Shown: piece after piece, positions 1 to 8,614 of the stretch
Layout of the letters: the number at the start of each line of letters is the position of its first letter
Numbering within the stretch: position 1 is the first letter of the stretch
The notes under the pieces: model-generated
Database searches by the model: none
The model's input: the letters and a program-made list of their open reading frames with translations, nothing else
Told to the model about the DNA's origin: nothing
Assembly (NCBI GenBank): GCA_018654745.1
Contig: JABILA010000141.1
Coordinates: forward strand, 35,631-99,630
Length of the DNA: 64,000 nt
Reading direction: 5' to 3'
DNA from: Alphaproteobacteria bacterium
GTDB lineage: Bacteria > Pseudomonadota > Alphaproteobacteria > UBA2966
Translations under genes and position numbers: made by a program

Positions 1-166
1 CGTCGCCATCGGTAACAGTGACTTTGAAACCCGCTTCCTGTTTTTCCTCAACAGGTTTGACCACCTGCTTTTTTTCCTCGACAACCTCCGCCTGCTCCTC
101 GTCACAGGCGGTCAGGCCTGTCACAAGAAACAGCAGCGTCGTCAGAGTGATCAGGAAACGAGTCAT
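1..166 (-). CDS. Lipoprotein, N-terminal part only (cut by window edge)
   Basis: This is the first 55 codons of a gene that runs off the left edge. The start at 166 encodes a signal peptide ending in a lipobox LTAC, followed by an acidic and lysine-rich linker (DEEQAEVVEEKK). The protein is therefore probably a lipoprotein anchored in a membrane facing the periplasm. It is a close paralogue of the complete gene at 174-1391; the two signal peptides share FLITLTTLL and the linkers are nearly the same. The stop codon of the paralogue lies only 7 nt upstream, so the two are probably one transcript. Function is unknown. Confidence 0.75.
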   Translation of the reverse strand, partial: MTRFLITLTTLLFLVTGLTACDEEQAEVVEEKKQVVKPVEEKQEAGFKVTVTDGD

Positions 167-173
167 CGTCGGT

Positions 174-1391
174 TCAATTCCCCTTCTTATTCACGCAAAA
201 ATCGACAATTCGAACCCGTTCGCTACCTGTATCCATGCGGTTTGGCATAAATTTAAAAGCAATCCGGCAGCCATCGGGTGAGATTGTTGCCATGTGACGT
301 TGCCGAGTTGTGTCGATATGTCCTATGGCAATATTTTTGACACCGGATTGGCCAATGCGATAAAGACCGGAGTTGGCGAAGCTCGAAATCTCAATAATCG
401 CCAATCCGGTTTTCATGGGTATGACGGTACTAGATGCGCCTTGCTGAACCCACGAACCGGAAGGAATGCAAAGTTTTTCAGTCTTGCCGCCGGGCCACAG
501 CCACCAGGCCGGCAGACAGTTGGTTTCTTTCCAATAGTTCAAATGCCACTCTCCGGCATCAGCACCATGTGGTGCCGCGCAGTCGTAGAGAAAATAGGCG
601 GCCTTGAATTCGTACCAGGTAATGCAGGCTTCATCGACCCAGATCGACTGGATGGGAAGGTTGAGATCAATTCCCTTTTCGGGGTTGTGAAGCCTTGCCT
701 TTTTGGTAAAGGCCCAGGCCCGATTGGACGCTTGGCCAAACCAGCTCGGGCTGGGAATACCAAAGCGTTTCCTGCCAAAATCAAGATGCCCATCACCTGA
801 TCGCAAGGCATGCCAATACCTGTTTTTCAAGGCCTCAGGAACCTGAATATAATTGCATCTTAGATCGGAAAACCGATAGCCACCATATTTGACGTCTTGG
901 ACAAATTTTTCTGGAAATTTGACTTCCTTGAACTTCCCTGGCCAGCCAACAAGCATACTGCTCCATACGTTTGCGCCAGCTTTGAAATTTTTATTAAACA
1001 TAAAAATGGTGAGGGATTTATCAGAAAGACAATACCAGTGCCCTGTGTCTTGTTTCTCCCAATATTGCTTGATGCCCTCGGAAACTTTCCATTGATACAA
1101 GCCTGAACCGCGACCTGTTTTTTTCCAACCCCTGGGAGCTCCCGGGAAAATTACCGTATCGTTGTCGACCCACATGAACGGCTCGGTCCCGTATATGCGC
1201 TGCTCGGCTTCCCACATGCGCCAGCCATCACCATCGGTAACCGTAACTTTGAAACCTGTGTCCTGTTTTTCCCCAACAGGTTTGATCACCTGCTTTTTAT
1301 CCTCAACAACCTCCGCCTGCTCCTCATCACAGGCTGTCAGGCCGACCGAGAGGAGTAGCAACGTCGTCAGGGTGATCAGGAAATGTTTCAT
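174..1391 (-). CDS. Hypothetical lipoprotein, tryptophan-rich
   Basis: This encodes a 405-residue protein with a lipoprotein signal peptide (residues 1-20, lipobox LTAC with Cys21) and a charged linker to about residue 45. The mature part is rich in Trp and Tyr. Near the C-terminus, ATISPDGCRIAF resembles a blade of a TolB/PD40-type beta-propeller, which is the only fold hint I can see. I do not recognise the family. It lies just upstream (in transcription order) of a second paralogue at 1-166 and just downstream of a membrane-anchored hypothetical gene (stop at 1394), which suggests one operon. Confidence 0.75.
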   Translation of the reverse strand: MKHFLITLTTLLLLSVGLTACDEEQAEVVEDKKQVIKPVGEKQDTGFKVTVTDGDGWRMWEAEQRIYGTEPFMWVDNDTVIFPGAPRGWKKTGRGSGLYQWKVSEGIKQYWEKQDTGHWYCLSDKSLTIFMFNKNFKAGANVWSSMLVGWPGKFKEVKFPEKFVQDVKYGGYRFSDLRCNYIQVPEALKNRYWHALRSGDGHLDFGRKRFGIPSPSWFGQASNRAWAFTKKARLHNPEKGIDLNLPIQSIWVDEACITWYEFKAAYFLYDCAAPHGADAGEWHLNYWKETNCLPAWWLWPGGKTEKLCIPSGSWVQQGASSTVIPMKTGLAIIEISSFANSGLYRIGQSGVKNIAIGHIDTTRQRHMATISPDGCRIAFKFMPNRMDTGSERVRIVDFCVNKKGN

Positions 1392-1393
1392 GA

Positions 1394-2095
1394 TCAGTTA
1401 GACATCATGGAAGTCAGTTTGATTTGTCTTTCCAGAAAGGCCTGGCGGGCTTTCTGGCGTATATCTGCCCGTTCTTTCCGGGGAACCAGAGCGGGGGCAG
1501 ATTTCAACATCGGCTTACGGCTGGCTGCCTTGAGCATGTTGATTGCGATCATGCAGTCCCATTTCGGCGACCGATAAGATTTCATATGGGCATCATCCCA
1601 CTTTAGTGCCTCACGTGTTGCAGCTATGGCCAGTTTAGGCTGCATGAGCCGATATCTGATCAGTTTCTCTGCAAAATTATCCAGGACATAGTTGCCGCCC
1701 CAAGCCTCTTTCTGGTTTTTACAGACTGAAAGATTGACGCGAAGGCGTAATCTGGCTTTGGTATGCCAGCGCAGGGCGGTTTTGATGTCCATTTCTCGCA
1801 AGGCATTCGCCAAGACCACCAGCATCGAAGCCGGAATTTCTCCGGCTCGGGGTTCGGCCCACTTGATGTAGGCTGGTAATTCAGAAGTCGGTAAACTGAC
1901 GGCATTCAAAAACGCCAGATGCCAGTCGCCCCGGTGGACAGCTTTCTTCAAATATTCGACGGATGTCTGTTTGCTTCCAGCCGCCGATGGGAAGACAACA
2001 AACTGAGCAGTAATCGCCAGAAAGGCGATAATTAGCCAACTAGTCAAATGCGGTGCTGATCGAGGGTATGGCGCGCATAGCCAGAAATTTTTCAT
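1394..2095 (-). CDS. Hypothetical protein with N-terminal membrane segment
   Basis: This ORF of up to 233 residues has one hydrophobic stretch (about residues 18-37, WLIIAFLAITAQFVVF) that could be a signal anchor or uncleaved signal peptide. A basic, helical, mostly hydrophilic region follows. No Shine-Dalgarno sequence is evident before the ATG at 2095, and an in-frame TTG just ahead of the hydrophobic stretch is an alternative start. It ends 2 nt before the start of the lipoprotein gene at 1391, so the two are probably co-transcribed. I do not recognise the family and infer only that the product acts at the inner membrane or periplasm. Confidence 0.6.
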   Translation of the reverse strand: MKNFWLCAPYPRSAPHLTSWLIIAFLAITAQFVVFPSAAGSKQTSVEYLKKAVHRGDWHLAFLNAVSLPTSELPAYIKWAEPRAGEIPASMLVVLANALREMDIKTALRWHTKARLRLRVNLSVCKNQKEAWGGNYVLDNFAEKLIRYRLMQPKLAIAATREALKWDDAHMKSYRSPKWDCMIAINMLKAASRKPMLKSAPALVPRKERADIRQKARQAFLERQIKLTSMMSN

Positions 2096-2174
2096 AAAAG
2101 ATAACCCATGCCAGTGCCAGGAAGATCAGATATTTAGTAAGGGCAAAATCATTGGTTGTATTTTCTACTTTCAT
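2040..2174 (-). CDS. Possible 44-residue membrane protein
   Basis: A short ORF in another frame encodes 44 residues with one hydrophobic helix (YLIFLALAWVIFYEKFLAM). It overlaps the 5' end of the 233-residue gene by 56 bp. It has no clear ribosome binding site. The hydrophobic helix is the only support, so this may be chance or a marker of where the next gene truly begins. Confidence 0.25.
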   Translation of the reverse strand: MKVENTTNDFALTKYLIFLALAWVIFYEKFLAMRAIPSISTAFD

Positions 2175-2293
2175 AAACAATTGTCTATAGTTGTTGAAGA
2201 AAATTGATAATTTCTACTGGTACACAAGATTCTATTTATTGTTGCCCGCAGTGCATCCTTCATTTCCTGCCAGCACATTGATCGACATATAGT

Positions 2294-2322
2294 TTGACCA
2301 GTAGCCATTTTTTTCATATTAT
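2294..2322 (+). promoter_or_regulatory. Predicted sigma-70 promoter of the toxin-antitoxin pair
   Basis: A TTGACC hexamer at 2294-2299 is followed after 17 nt by TATTAT at 2317-2322. This is close to the sigma-70 consensus and stands 26-32 nt upstream of the possible antitoxin start codons. The 16-bp palindrome at 2322-2337 begins in the last base of the -10 hexamer, so a bound repressor would block transcription. Confidence 0.6.
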
Positions 2323-2337
2323 AGCTAAGCTTAGCTA
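2322..2337. promoter_or_regulatory. 16-bp perfect palindrome, predicted TA operator
   Basis: The sequence TAGCTAAGCTTAGCTA is a perfect 16-bp palindrome. It sits between the -10 box and the antitoxin start. Phd/YefM antitoxins are known to bind such palindromes and repress their own promoter, so this is the likely autoregulatory site. Confidence 0.6.
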
Positions 2338-2353
2338 AATCAGGAATATGATT

Positions 2354-2596
2354 ATGCCCAAACTTCAGGTGAACATGCATGAGGCCAAATCACAGTTGTC
2401 CCGGTTGGGCGAAAGGGTCTGGCACGGCGAAACTGTGGTCATTGCGAGAGCTGGCAAGCCGTGGCTTGATCTGACGGCCCATAAATCCAGTCCGTCAAAT
2501 CGAAGCCCTGGTATGTTGAAAGGGCAGATTGAAATCGGTGATGATTTTGATGAAACACCGGCAGATATAATAAGTGCCTTTGACGGTGACGTATGA
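2354..2596 (+). CDS. Antitoxin, Phd/YefM family
   Basis: This small protein (80 residues from this start) matches the Phd/YefM antitoxin pattern: a short N-terminal strand (LQVNMHEAKSQLSRL), then a helix-turn region and GETVVIARAGKPWLDLTA. It would bind the promoter palindrome just upstream and neutralise the PIN-domain toxin encoded next. An alternative ATG lies two codons earlier at 2348, but the AGGAA motif at 2342-2346 is better spaced for the ATG at 2354. The stop codon overlaps the toxin start by 4 bp (ATGA), the usual arrangement for a coupled antitoxin-toxin pair. Confidence 0.88.
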   Translation: MPKLQVNMHEAKSQLSRLGERVWHGETVVIARAGKPWLDLTAHKSSPSNRSPGMLKGQIEIGDDFDETPADIISAFDGDV

Positions 2597-2979
2597 AGCG
2601 CTTGCTGCTTGATACGCATGTTTTGTTGTGGTGGTTAAGCGATGACCGGCGATTGGGCGCATCAGCGCGTGAAGTCATTGCCGATGGTCGCAACGAGGTT
2701 TTTGTCAGCGCCGTAACAACATGGGAGATCTCTATCAAAAGATCTCTGGGCAAGCTGACTGCGCCAGACAATATGGACGCGGTCGTTGAAAATGCAGGCT
2801 TTGGCAAATTACCGGTTTCACTGTTCCATGGAGACCAGGCAGGTCGGTTGCCCGATATTCACCGTGATCCGTTCGACCGTATGCTTGTGGCACAAGCCCA
2901 GGCTGAGGGTCTCGATTTGGTGACCAGTGACAATTACATTCCGCAATATGGCGTCAAAGTCCTGGCCGCATCTGATTGA
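2593..2979 (+). CDS. VapC-type PIN-domain toxin
   Basis: The 128-residue product is a PIN-domain ribonuclease. The expected acidic metal-binding residues are visible: Asp7 in LLLDTHVLLWW, Glu45 in TTWEISIK, Asp92/Asp95 in HRDPFDRMLVAQA and Asp113 in VTSDN. VapC toxins cleave RNA, often tRNA, when freed from the antitoxin. All active-site residues are present, so the toxin looks intact. It pairs with a Phd-type antitoxin through a 4-bp overlap. The cellular target cannot be predicted from sequence. Confidence 0.88.
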   Translation: MKRLLLDTHVLLWWLSDDRRLGASAREVIADGRNEVFVSAVTTWEISIKRSLGKLTAPDNMDAVVENAGFGKLPVSLFHGDQAGRLPDIHRDPFDRMLVAQAQAEGLDLVTSDNYIPQYGVKVLAASD

Positions 2980-3097
2980 GCCATAGCTTGATACGTACAT
3001 TGAAGCTTAGGCAGGTCACTCCACTCTGTCATTGATGAATCGGGTGCCCTATAAAGAGAGCAACAAATTTGGATCAAGCTATGGGACGATTATCACG

Positions 3098-4063
3098 ATG
3101 AAAAGAGCGTTTTTATTTCCGGGGCAGGGCTCGCAGGCGCCTGGTATGGGCAAGGATCTGGCGGAGGCTTTTGCGTCGGCGCGGGAAGTCTTTGAAGAAG
3201 TTGATGATGCCCTGGGCGAAAAGCTTTCGGCCATGATGTTTGAAGGTACCAAGGAAGACCTGACCCTGACGCATAATGCCCAGCCAGCCTTGATGGCCGT
3301 CAGTGTAGCGGTTTTGCGCACCATTGAAGCCGAAGGCAAAGTGGCCTTGCCTGATCTTGCCGGTTTTGTTGCCGGGCACAGCCTCGGCGAATATTCGGCC
3401 CTGACAGCAGCTGGTGCCTTTCCGCTGGCAACAGCGGCTAAATTGTTGCGCACCCGTGGCCTTTCCATGCAGGAAGCTGTGCCTGTTGGCGAAGGTGCCA
3501 TGGCTGCCATTCTGGGCGCCGAACTGGATGCGGTTGAGGCCGTTGCCAAGGACGCCGAAGCAGGTGACGCCGAGCAGAGCAGGGAGCCCGGTGTTTGTAC
3601 TGCCGCCAACGACAATGCACCAGGACAGATTGTGATCAGTGGCAGCACAGCGTCTGTTGAATATGCCCTTGAACTGGCAAAGGAACGCGGCATCAGAAAA
3701 GCCATGAGGCTGCCGGTCAGTGCACCTTTCCATTGTTCCTTGATGGCGCCGGCGGCGGATCGTATGGCGGAGGCGCTGGACGATATCGACGTTATGCCAC
3801 CTCGTGTGCCGGTCGTTGCCAATGTGACAGCACAAGCTGTGAGCGATCCCGAAACCATCAAGAAGTTGTTGGTCGAGCAGGTCACAGCCCGGGTGCGCTG
3901 GCGCGAATGTGTATTGGCCATGCGCGATGCGGGTGTTGATACCATGGTTGAAATGGGTACAGGCAAGGTCTTGACGGGCATGACCAAGCGTATTGATGGC
4001 GACATCACCGGCAGCGCAATTCAGGCCCCGGCTGACATCGAAGCCTTTCTGAACAGTTTGTAG
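3098..4063 (+). CDS. fabD: Malonyl-CoA:ACP transacylase
   Basis: FabD moves malonyl from coenzyme A to acyl carrier protein, feeding fatty-acid elongation in the cytoplasm. The protein starts MKRAFLFPGQGSQ; an upstream in-frame ATG at 3032 would add 22 residues that do not fit the family, so I chose 3098. The nucleophile Ser95 lies in GHSLGEYSA and the catalytic His212 in SAPFHCSLM. At 321 residues it is slightly longer than the usual 309, with extra sequence around residues 150-170. It heads the fabD-fabG-acpP-fabF-mltG set; fabG follows after 10 nt. Confidence 0.97.
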   Translation: MKRAFLFPGQGSQAPGMGKDLAEAFASAREVFEEVDDALGEKLSAMMFEGTKEDLTLTHNAQPALMAVSVAVLRTIEAEGKVALPDLAGFVAGHSLGEYSALTAAGAFPLATAAKLLRTRGLSMQEAVPVGEGAMAAILGAELDAVEAVAKDAEAGDAEQSREPGVCTAANDNAPGQIVISGSTASVEYALELAKERGIRKAMRLPVSAPFHCSLMAPAADRMAEALDDIDVMPPRVPVVANVTAQAVSDPETIKKLLVEQVTARVRWRECVLAMRDAGVDTMVEMGTGKVLTGMTKRIDGDITGSAIQAPADIEAFLNSL

Positions 4064-4073
4064 GGAAACAGTT

Positions 4074-4811
4074 ATGTTTGATCTGAATGGTAAGTGCGCG
4101 CTGGTGACCGGCGCATCTGGTGGCATAGGTGGTGCTATTGCGTCGGCATTGCATGCGCGGGGGGCAACTGTGGGGTTGTCCGGTACCCGCAAGGAAGCCC
4201 TGGAGGCAAAAGCCGCTGAACTGGGTGACCGTTGTCATGTTCTGCCCTGTAACCTGAGTGACAGCGATGCGGTTGCTGAGTTGATCAAGCAGGCCGTAGA
4301 GGCCATGGGCAGTGTCGATATTCTGGTCAATAATGCCGGGATCACCCGGGATAATCTGGCCATGCGCATGAAAGACGACGAATGGCAGGATGTTATCGAT
4401 GTAAACCTGTCGTCATCCTACAAACTCGCCCGGAATAGCCTGCGCGGCATGATGAAGGCACGTTGGGGCCGGATCATCAATATTACCTCTATTGTCGGTA
4501 CGACCGGTAATCCCGGCCAGACCAACTATGCAGCGGCAAAGGCCGGGCTTGTTGGTATGTCCAAGGCTTTGGCCCAGGAAGTCGCATCGCGAACAATCAC
4601 CGTGAACTGTGTTGCTCCGGGGTTTATTGAAACGCCGATGACAGATGCCTTGCCTGACGCCCAGAAAGAGAAGCTGACCGAAGCCATTCCGGCGGGCCGC
4701 CTCGGGCAGGTTGACGACATCGCTGCAGCCGTCGTCTATCTGGCCAGCGAAGAAGCCTCATACGTCACGGGCCAGACTTTGCATGTGAACGGTGGCATGG
4801 CCATGATTTAA
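4074..4811 (+). CDS. fabG: 3-oxoacyl-ACP reductase
   Basis: FabG is the NADPH-dependent short-chain reductase that reduces 3-oxoacyl-ACP in each elongation cycle. The 245-residue protein shows the Rossmann motif TGASGGIG (13-20), the NNAG motif (86-89), and the catalytic residues Ser139, Tyr152 and Lys156 (YAAAK). Length is normal for the family. It lies 10 nt after fabD and is followed by 231 nt before acpP. Confidence 0.97.
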   Translation: MFDLNGKCALVTGASGGIGGAIASALHARGATVGLSGTRKEALEAKAAELGDRCHVLPCNLSDSDAVAELIKQAVEAMGSVDILVNNAGITRDNLAMRMKDDEWQDVIDVNLSSSYKLARNSLRGMMKARWGRIINITSIVGTTGNPGQTNYAAAKAGLVGMSKALAQEVASRTITVNCVAPGFIETPMTDALPDAQKEKLTEAIPAGRLGQVDDIAAAVVYLASEEASYVTGQTLHVNGGMAMI

Positions 4812-5042
4812 GGGGATTTTTCCTGATCATCTTCGATTGCACTTGATTGGCTTTGCAAGGTCAGGAATTTATGCTACCAAACCGCACGAAATAACATGGA
4901 ACAGTGCTTTTTGAGGCTTCGCGCCGCATTCCGGTATTGATCCGACAGGCAAAATGAAGTGGACTGGTCAGCAAGGCGTTGTTCACCCATTTTTGCCAGC
5001 CGCCGAACAGATAAAACAGAACCTATTTTAAGGAACAGACAT

Positions 5043-5279
5043 ATGAGTGATATCGCCGATCGCGTCAAAAAGATCGTCATCGAACATCTGGGTGTCGAGG
5101 CTGACAAAGTTACGGACACTGCAAGTTTTATCGACGATCTGGGCGCTGACAGCCTTGATACTGTTGAACTTGTGATGGCATTTGAAGAAGAATTCGGTGT
5201 TGAAATTCCGGATGATATTGCTGAGAAAATCCTGACCGTCAATGATGCGATTGGTCACCTTTCAGAAGCTGCCAGCTAG
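5043..5279 (+). CDS. acpP: Acyl carrier protein
   Basis: This 78-residue acidic protein carries acyl chains during fatty-acid synthesis. The phosphopantetheine attachment site is Ser37 in [10 protein letters not shown]. An in-frame upstream ATG exists, but the family starts at [10 protein letters not shown], and AAGGAACAG just before 5043 serves as the ribosome binding site. The 231 nt upstream contain no gene and no clear terminator, so acpP may have its own promoter as well as read-through from fabG, which would suit its high cellular demand. Confidence 0.98.
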   Translation: MSDIADRVKKIVIEHLGVEADKVTDTASFIDDLGADSLDTVELVMAFEEEFGVEIPDDIAEKILTVNDAIGHLSEAAS

Positions 5280-5286
5280 TCATCCA

Positions 5287-6543
5287 ATGAAAAGAGTTGT
5301 CGTCACTGGTCTTGGTCTTGTAACACCGCTCGCCAGCGGTGTTGAAGAGACTTGGTCACGTTTGCTTGCCGGTCAGTCCGGTGCAGGCCAAATCACCCGT
5401 TTTGATGCCAGTGACATTGCTTGTCACATCGCCTGTGAATTACCACGGGAAGGTGAAGGGGCTTTCATTGCAGATGACTGGATGGCGCCCAAGGATCAAC
5501 GCAAGGTCGACGACTTTATTCTTTATGGTATGGCCGCCGGGCAACAAGCCGTTGAAGACAGTGGCTGGAAACCGGAAGACGAAGAATCGCTGTGTCGTAC
5601 CGGTGTGATGATGGGATCAGGCATCGGTGGTTTACAAGCCATTGCAGATACCGCGATTATCTTGCATGAACGTGGCCCGCGCCGCGTCAGCCCGTTTTTT
5701 ATCCCGTCTGCCCTGATTAATCTGCTTTCCGGACAGTTACAGATCAAATATGGCTTCAAAGGCCCGAACCATGCTGTTGTGACGGCATGTTCAACCGGTG
5801 CACATGCGATTGGTGATGCGGCTCGTATGATTCAGTACGGCGATGCAGATGTCATGGTTGCCGGTGGTGCTGAAGCTGCGATTTGCCGAATTGGTATCGC
5901 TGGATTTGCCGCCGCAAAAGCCTTGTCGACAAATTTCAATGACGAACCGACACGTGGCTCACGTCCCTGGGACAAGGACCGCGATGGTTTTGTCATGGGT
6001 GAAGGCGCTGGTGCTGTTGTGCTGGAAGACTACGAACACGCCAAGGCCCGGGGCGCAAAGATCTATGCCGAAGTTGGTGGTTATGGTCTGTCAGGTGATG
6101 CCCATCATATTACGGCCCCGGCGTCGGACGGTAGCGGTGGCTTCCGCGCCATGAAGGGTGCCCTTGGGCATGCCGGACTCAATCCTGAAGACATCGATTA
6201 CATCAATGCCCATGGTACCTCGACGCCGCTGGGTGATGAAATCGAACTGGGTGCGATCAAACGCTTGTTTGGTGATGCTGCCTACCAGCTTTCCATGTCA
6301 TCGACCAAATCGGCAATCGGTCATTTGCTGGGCGCAGCCGGTGCAGTGGAAGCTATATTCTCGATCCTGGCGATGCGGGACAATGTTGCACCGCCAACCC
6401 TTAATCTTGAAAACCCGTCAGAGGGATGTGATATCGATCTCGTTCCTCTGCAGGCAAAAGAACGTCCGATCAAGGCCGTATTGTCGAATTCCTTTGGCTT
6501 TGGCGGAACCAACGCCTCGGTGGTCTTCAAGGAAGCCCCATAG
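5287..6543 (+). CDS. fabF: 3-oxoacyl-ACP synthase II
   Basis: FabF condenses malonyl-ACP with acyl-ACP. The 418-residue protein carries the Cys-His-His triad: Cys168 in TACSTGAHA, His309 in NAHGTSTP and His346 in SAIGHLLGA. An upstream ATG at 5242 lies inside acpP and was rejected; the start MKRVVVTGLG at 5287 matches the family. It begins 7 nt after acpP, so the two are translated together, and mltG begins 9 nt after its stop. Confidence 0.97.
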   Translation: MKRVVVTGLGLVTPLASGVEETWSRLLAGQSGAGQITRFDASDIACHIACELPREGEGAFIADDWMAPKDQRKVDDFILYGMAAGQQAVEDSGWKPEDEESLCRTGVMMGSGIGGLQAIADTAIILHERGPRRVSPFFIPSALINLLSGQLQIKYGFKGPNHAVVTACSTGAHAIGDAARMIQYGDADVMVAGGAEAAICRIGIAGFAAAKALSTNFNDEPTRGSRPWDKDRDGFVMGEGAGAVVLEDYEHAKARGAKIYAEVGGYGLSGDAHHITAPASDGSGGFRAMKGALGHAGLNPEDIDYINAHGTSTPLGDEIELGAIKRLFGDAAYQLSMSSTKSAIGHLLGAAGAVEAIFSILAMRDNVAPPTLNLENPSEGCDIDLVPLQAKERPIKAVLSNSFGFGGTNASVVFKEAP

Positions 6544-6552
6544 GACGACGGT

Positions 6553-7635
6553 TTGTCGGACAACGACGATTTTGAGCAACGCCTGAGGACATCTGCGAAC
6601 AGGCAGAGCGAGCGTCTTTCCCGTATTGAAAAACCCAAAAGCAGGCGCTGGTTTGTCCGCCTTGCCGTCTTGCTTGTGGCGTTTGTTCTGACTGCAGGTC
6701 TTGGTGTCATCGCCTGGGGCGTATCGGAATTCAACGCGCCTGGACCGATGACAGACCTTGTCACCATTGTCCTGCCCAGGGGCGCTGGCGTAAACGCCAT
6801 TGCCAGGAAACTGGAAACGGCGGGTGTTATTCGCCGGGCGGATGTGTTTGTCATCGCAACCCGCATTCAAAAAACAGCTACCAGACTGAAAGCCGGGGAA
6901 TATGAAATTCCGCCAGCTGTCAGTGCAAAAGCCGTCATGCATATCCTGATCAGGGGGGATACGGTGGTTCGCAAGTTGACCATTACCGAAGGACTGCAAA
7001 CGCCTCAGGCCCTGGAGCTGATTCTGGCGGCAGAAGGTTTGCAAGGTGATCTTGGCATGGCCGGTGGTGTTTCTCTGGCCGAAGGTGAATTACTACCCGA
7101 AACCTGGCATTATAAATGGGGCGATAGTCGCGATGCTGTGTTGAAGCGCATGCGAGCAGGACAGCAAAAACTGTTGTCCGGGGAATGGGCAAAACGTGAA
7201 AAGAACCTGCCATTTGAGACCATGGCGGAGGCACTGGTTCTGGCTTCTATCGTGGAAAAGGAAACAGGCAAAGCCGCCGAGCGTGCCCATGTCGCAGGGG
7301 TTTTTGTCAACCGTCTGCGTCGCGGCATGCGCCTGCAATCTGATCCAACGGTCGCCTACGGCCTGTCGCCGGATGAACCTCTTGATCGTGCCCTCAGCCG
7401 GGCGGATCTGAAAACAGACCATGTCTGGAATACCTATATCCACAAAGGTTTACCGCCGTCCCCCATATGTCTGCCAGGACGGGCGTCAATACAGGCTGTA
7501 CTGCACCCGATGGAGACCAAAGACCTCTATTTTGTCGCAGACGGGACGGGTGGTCATGTCTTTGCGGCGAACCTCGCCGGGCACAACCGGAATGTCGCCA
7601 AATGGCGAAAAATCCAGCGAGACAAGAATAACTAG
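6553..7635 (+). CDS. mltG: Endolytic transglycosylase MltG
   Basis: MltG is a membrane-bound lytic transglycosylase that cuts nascent peptidoglycan strands. The 360-residue protein has a cytoplasmic head, one membrane helix (about 33-57), a LysM-like region and the YceG domain with catalytic Glu235 in ASIVEKETG. The start is TTG at 6553; no ATG gives the complete N-terminus. Placement right after fabF is the classical arrangement in proteobacteria. Confidence 0.93.
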   Translation: MSDNDDFEQRLRTSANRQSERLSRIEKPKSRRWFVRLAVLLVAFVLTAGLGVIAWGVSEFNAPGPMTDLVTIVLPRGAGVNAIARKLETAGVIRRADVFVIATRIQKTATRLKAGEYEIPPAVSAKAVMHILIRGDTVVRKLTITEGLQTPQALELILAAEGLQGDLGMAGGVSLAEGELLPETWHYKWGDSRDAVLKRMRAGQQKLLSGEWAKREKNLPFETMAEALVLASIVEKETGKAAERAHVAGVFVNRLRRGMRLQSDPTVAYGLSPDEPLDRALSRADLKTDHVWNTYIHKGLPPSPICLPGRASIQAVLHPMETKDLYFVADGTGGHVFAANLAGHNRNVAKWRKIQRDKNN

Positions 7636-7769
7636 GGCGATTCCTGTTATGATATCTGGTTATTCTATGCTTGTAGCTGACGTTGAATTTCAATTTATAG
7701 TAGCTGTCGGGGGCTGAGTGCATTAGGCTCCCATATCAGGGAACCTGGACTTTAGCGGAGGCGCAAAAA

Positions 7770-8594
7770 ATGGTCAAAAAAGTTGGTTTAATAACACTCC
7801 ATGGCATGGGTGAAACCGAAGAAAACTATGCTGATGATTTACTGGAGGGCGTACAGGAACGTCTGGGTGAAGAAGCCTGGTCAGAAGTCAGTTTTCAAAG
7901 TGTTTATTATCAAAAGATCCTGCAGGACCCGCAATATGAACTTTATGAGGCGGTCAAGGGCAAGGTTGATTCAAAAGCCATGCGGCGTTTCTGGCTCTAC
8001 AAGTTTTCAGACCCGGCTGCTCTGGAATATTCCAGAAATATCCCTGACGCCGCTTATGAACTGAGCCAACGCAAGATTTTTGAAGCACTGAGCACCATTC
8101 AGGATGAACTTGAGGATCCGCAAGCCCCCGTTATTGTGGCTGCCCATTCCCTTGGCGGCCAGGTTATCTCGAACTATATCTGGGATGCCAATCGCCACTT
8201 GTGGGATGATGAACAAAACGAAAAGCCTGGCTACGGTCTCTGGCGACATTACGATCTGGATGAGCATCCTTTTCAGCGTCTACAAACCATGCGCCTGCTG
8301 TTCACAACCGGCTGCAATATCCCGATCTTCGTTGGCGGGCTACCCAGAAACCAACGCCAGCCAATTGGACGGCCGCATCCCGAGATGAAATGGGAGAATT
8401 ACTATGATGAGGACGATGCCCTGGGCTGGCCCCTACAGGATCTGAATAATGCCTATGATGATCTGGTAACGGATTATTCTGTGAATGTTGGTGGTTTGTT
8501 GAGTAGCTGGAATCCATTGGCACATACCAAATACTGGTCAGACAAGGACATTCAGCAGCCGGTTGCAGATCACCTGGCGAGTTTTCTGGAATAG
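7770..8594 (+). CDS. Alpha/beta-hydrolase-like protein
   Basis: The 274-residue protein looks like a cytoplasmic alpha/beta hydrolase. It opens with a beta strand and an HGMG oxyanion-type motif (residues 11-14) and has a nucleophile elbow AHSLGG with Ser127. No signal peptide is seen. The substrate is unknown. A good ribosome binding site (GCGGAGG) precedes the ATG. It lies between mltG and a convergent SDR gene, separating mltG from yicC-gmk. Confidence 0.7.
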   Translation: MVKKVGLITLHGMGETEENYADDLLEGVQERLGEEAWSEVSFQSVYYQKILQDPQYELYEAVKGKVDSKAMRRFWLYKFSDPAALEYSRNIPDAAYELSQRKIFEALSTIQDELEDPQAPVIVAAHSLGGQVISNYIWDANRHLWDDEQNEKPGYGLWRHYDLDEHPFQRLQTMRLLFTTGCNIPIFVGGLPRNQRQPIGRPHPEMKWENYYDEDDALGWPLQDLNNAYDDLVTDYSVNVGGLLSSWNPLAHTKYWSDKDIQQPVADHLASFLE

Positions 8595-8614
8595 GCGGTG
8601 ATCCGCAAGAAACC

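Noticed and set aside
3079..4192. Long minus-strand ORFs (309 and 359 codons) opposite fabD
   Set aside because: They lie wholly or mainly opposite fabD, which has complete catalytic motifs. Their translations are low-complexity (Ser/Ala/Thr-rich or His/Gln/Arg-rich) and match no family.
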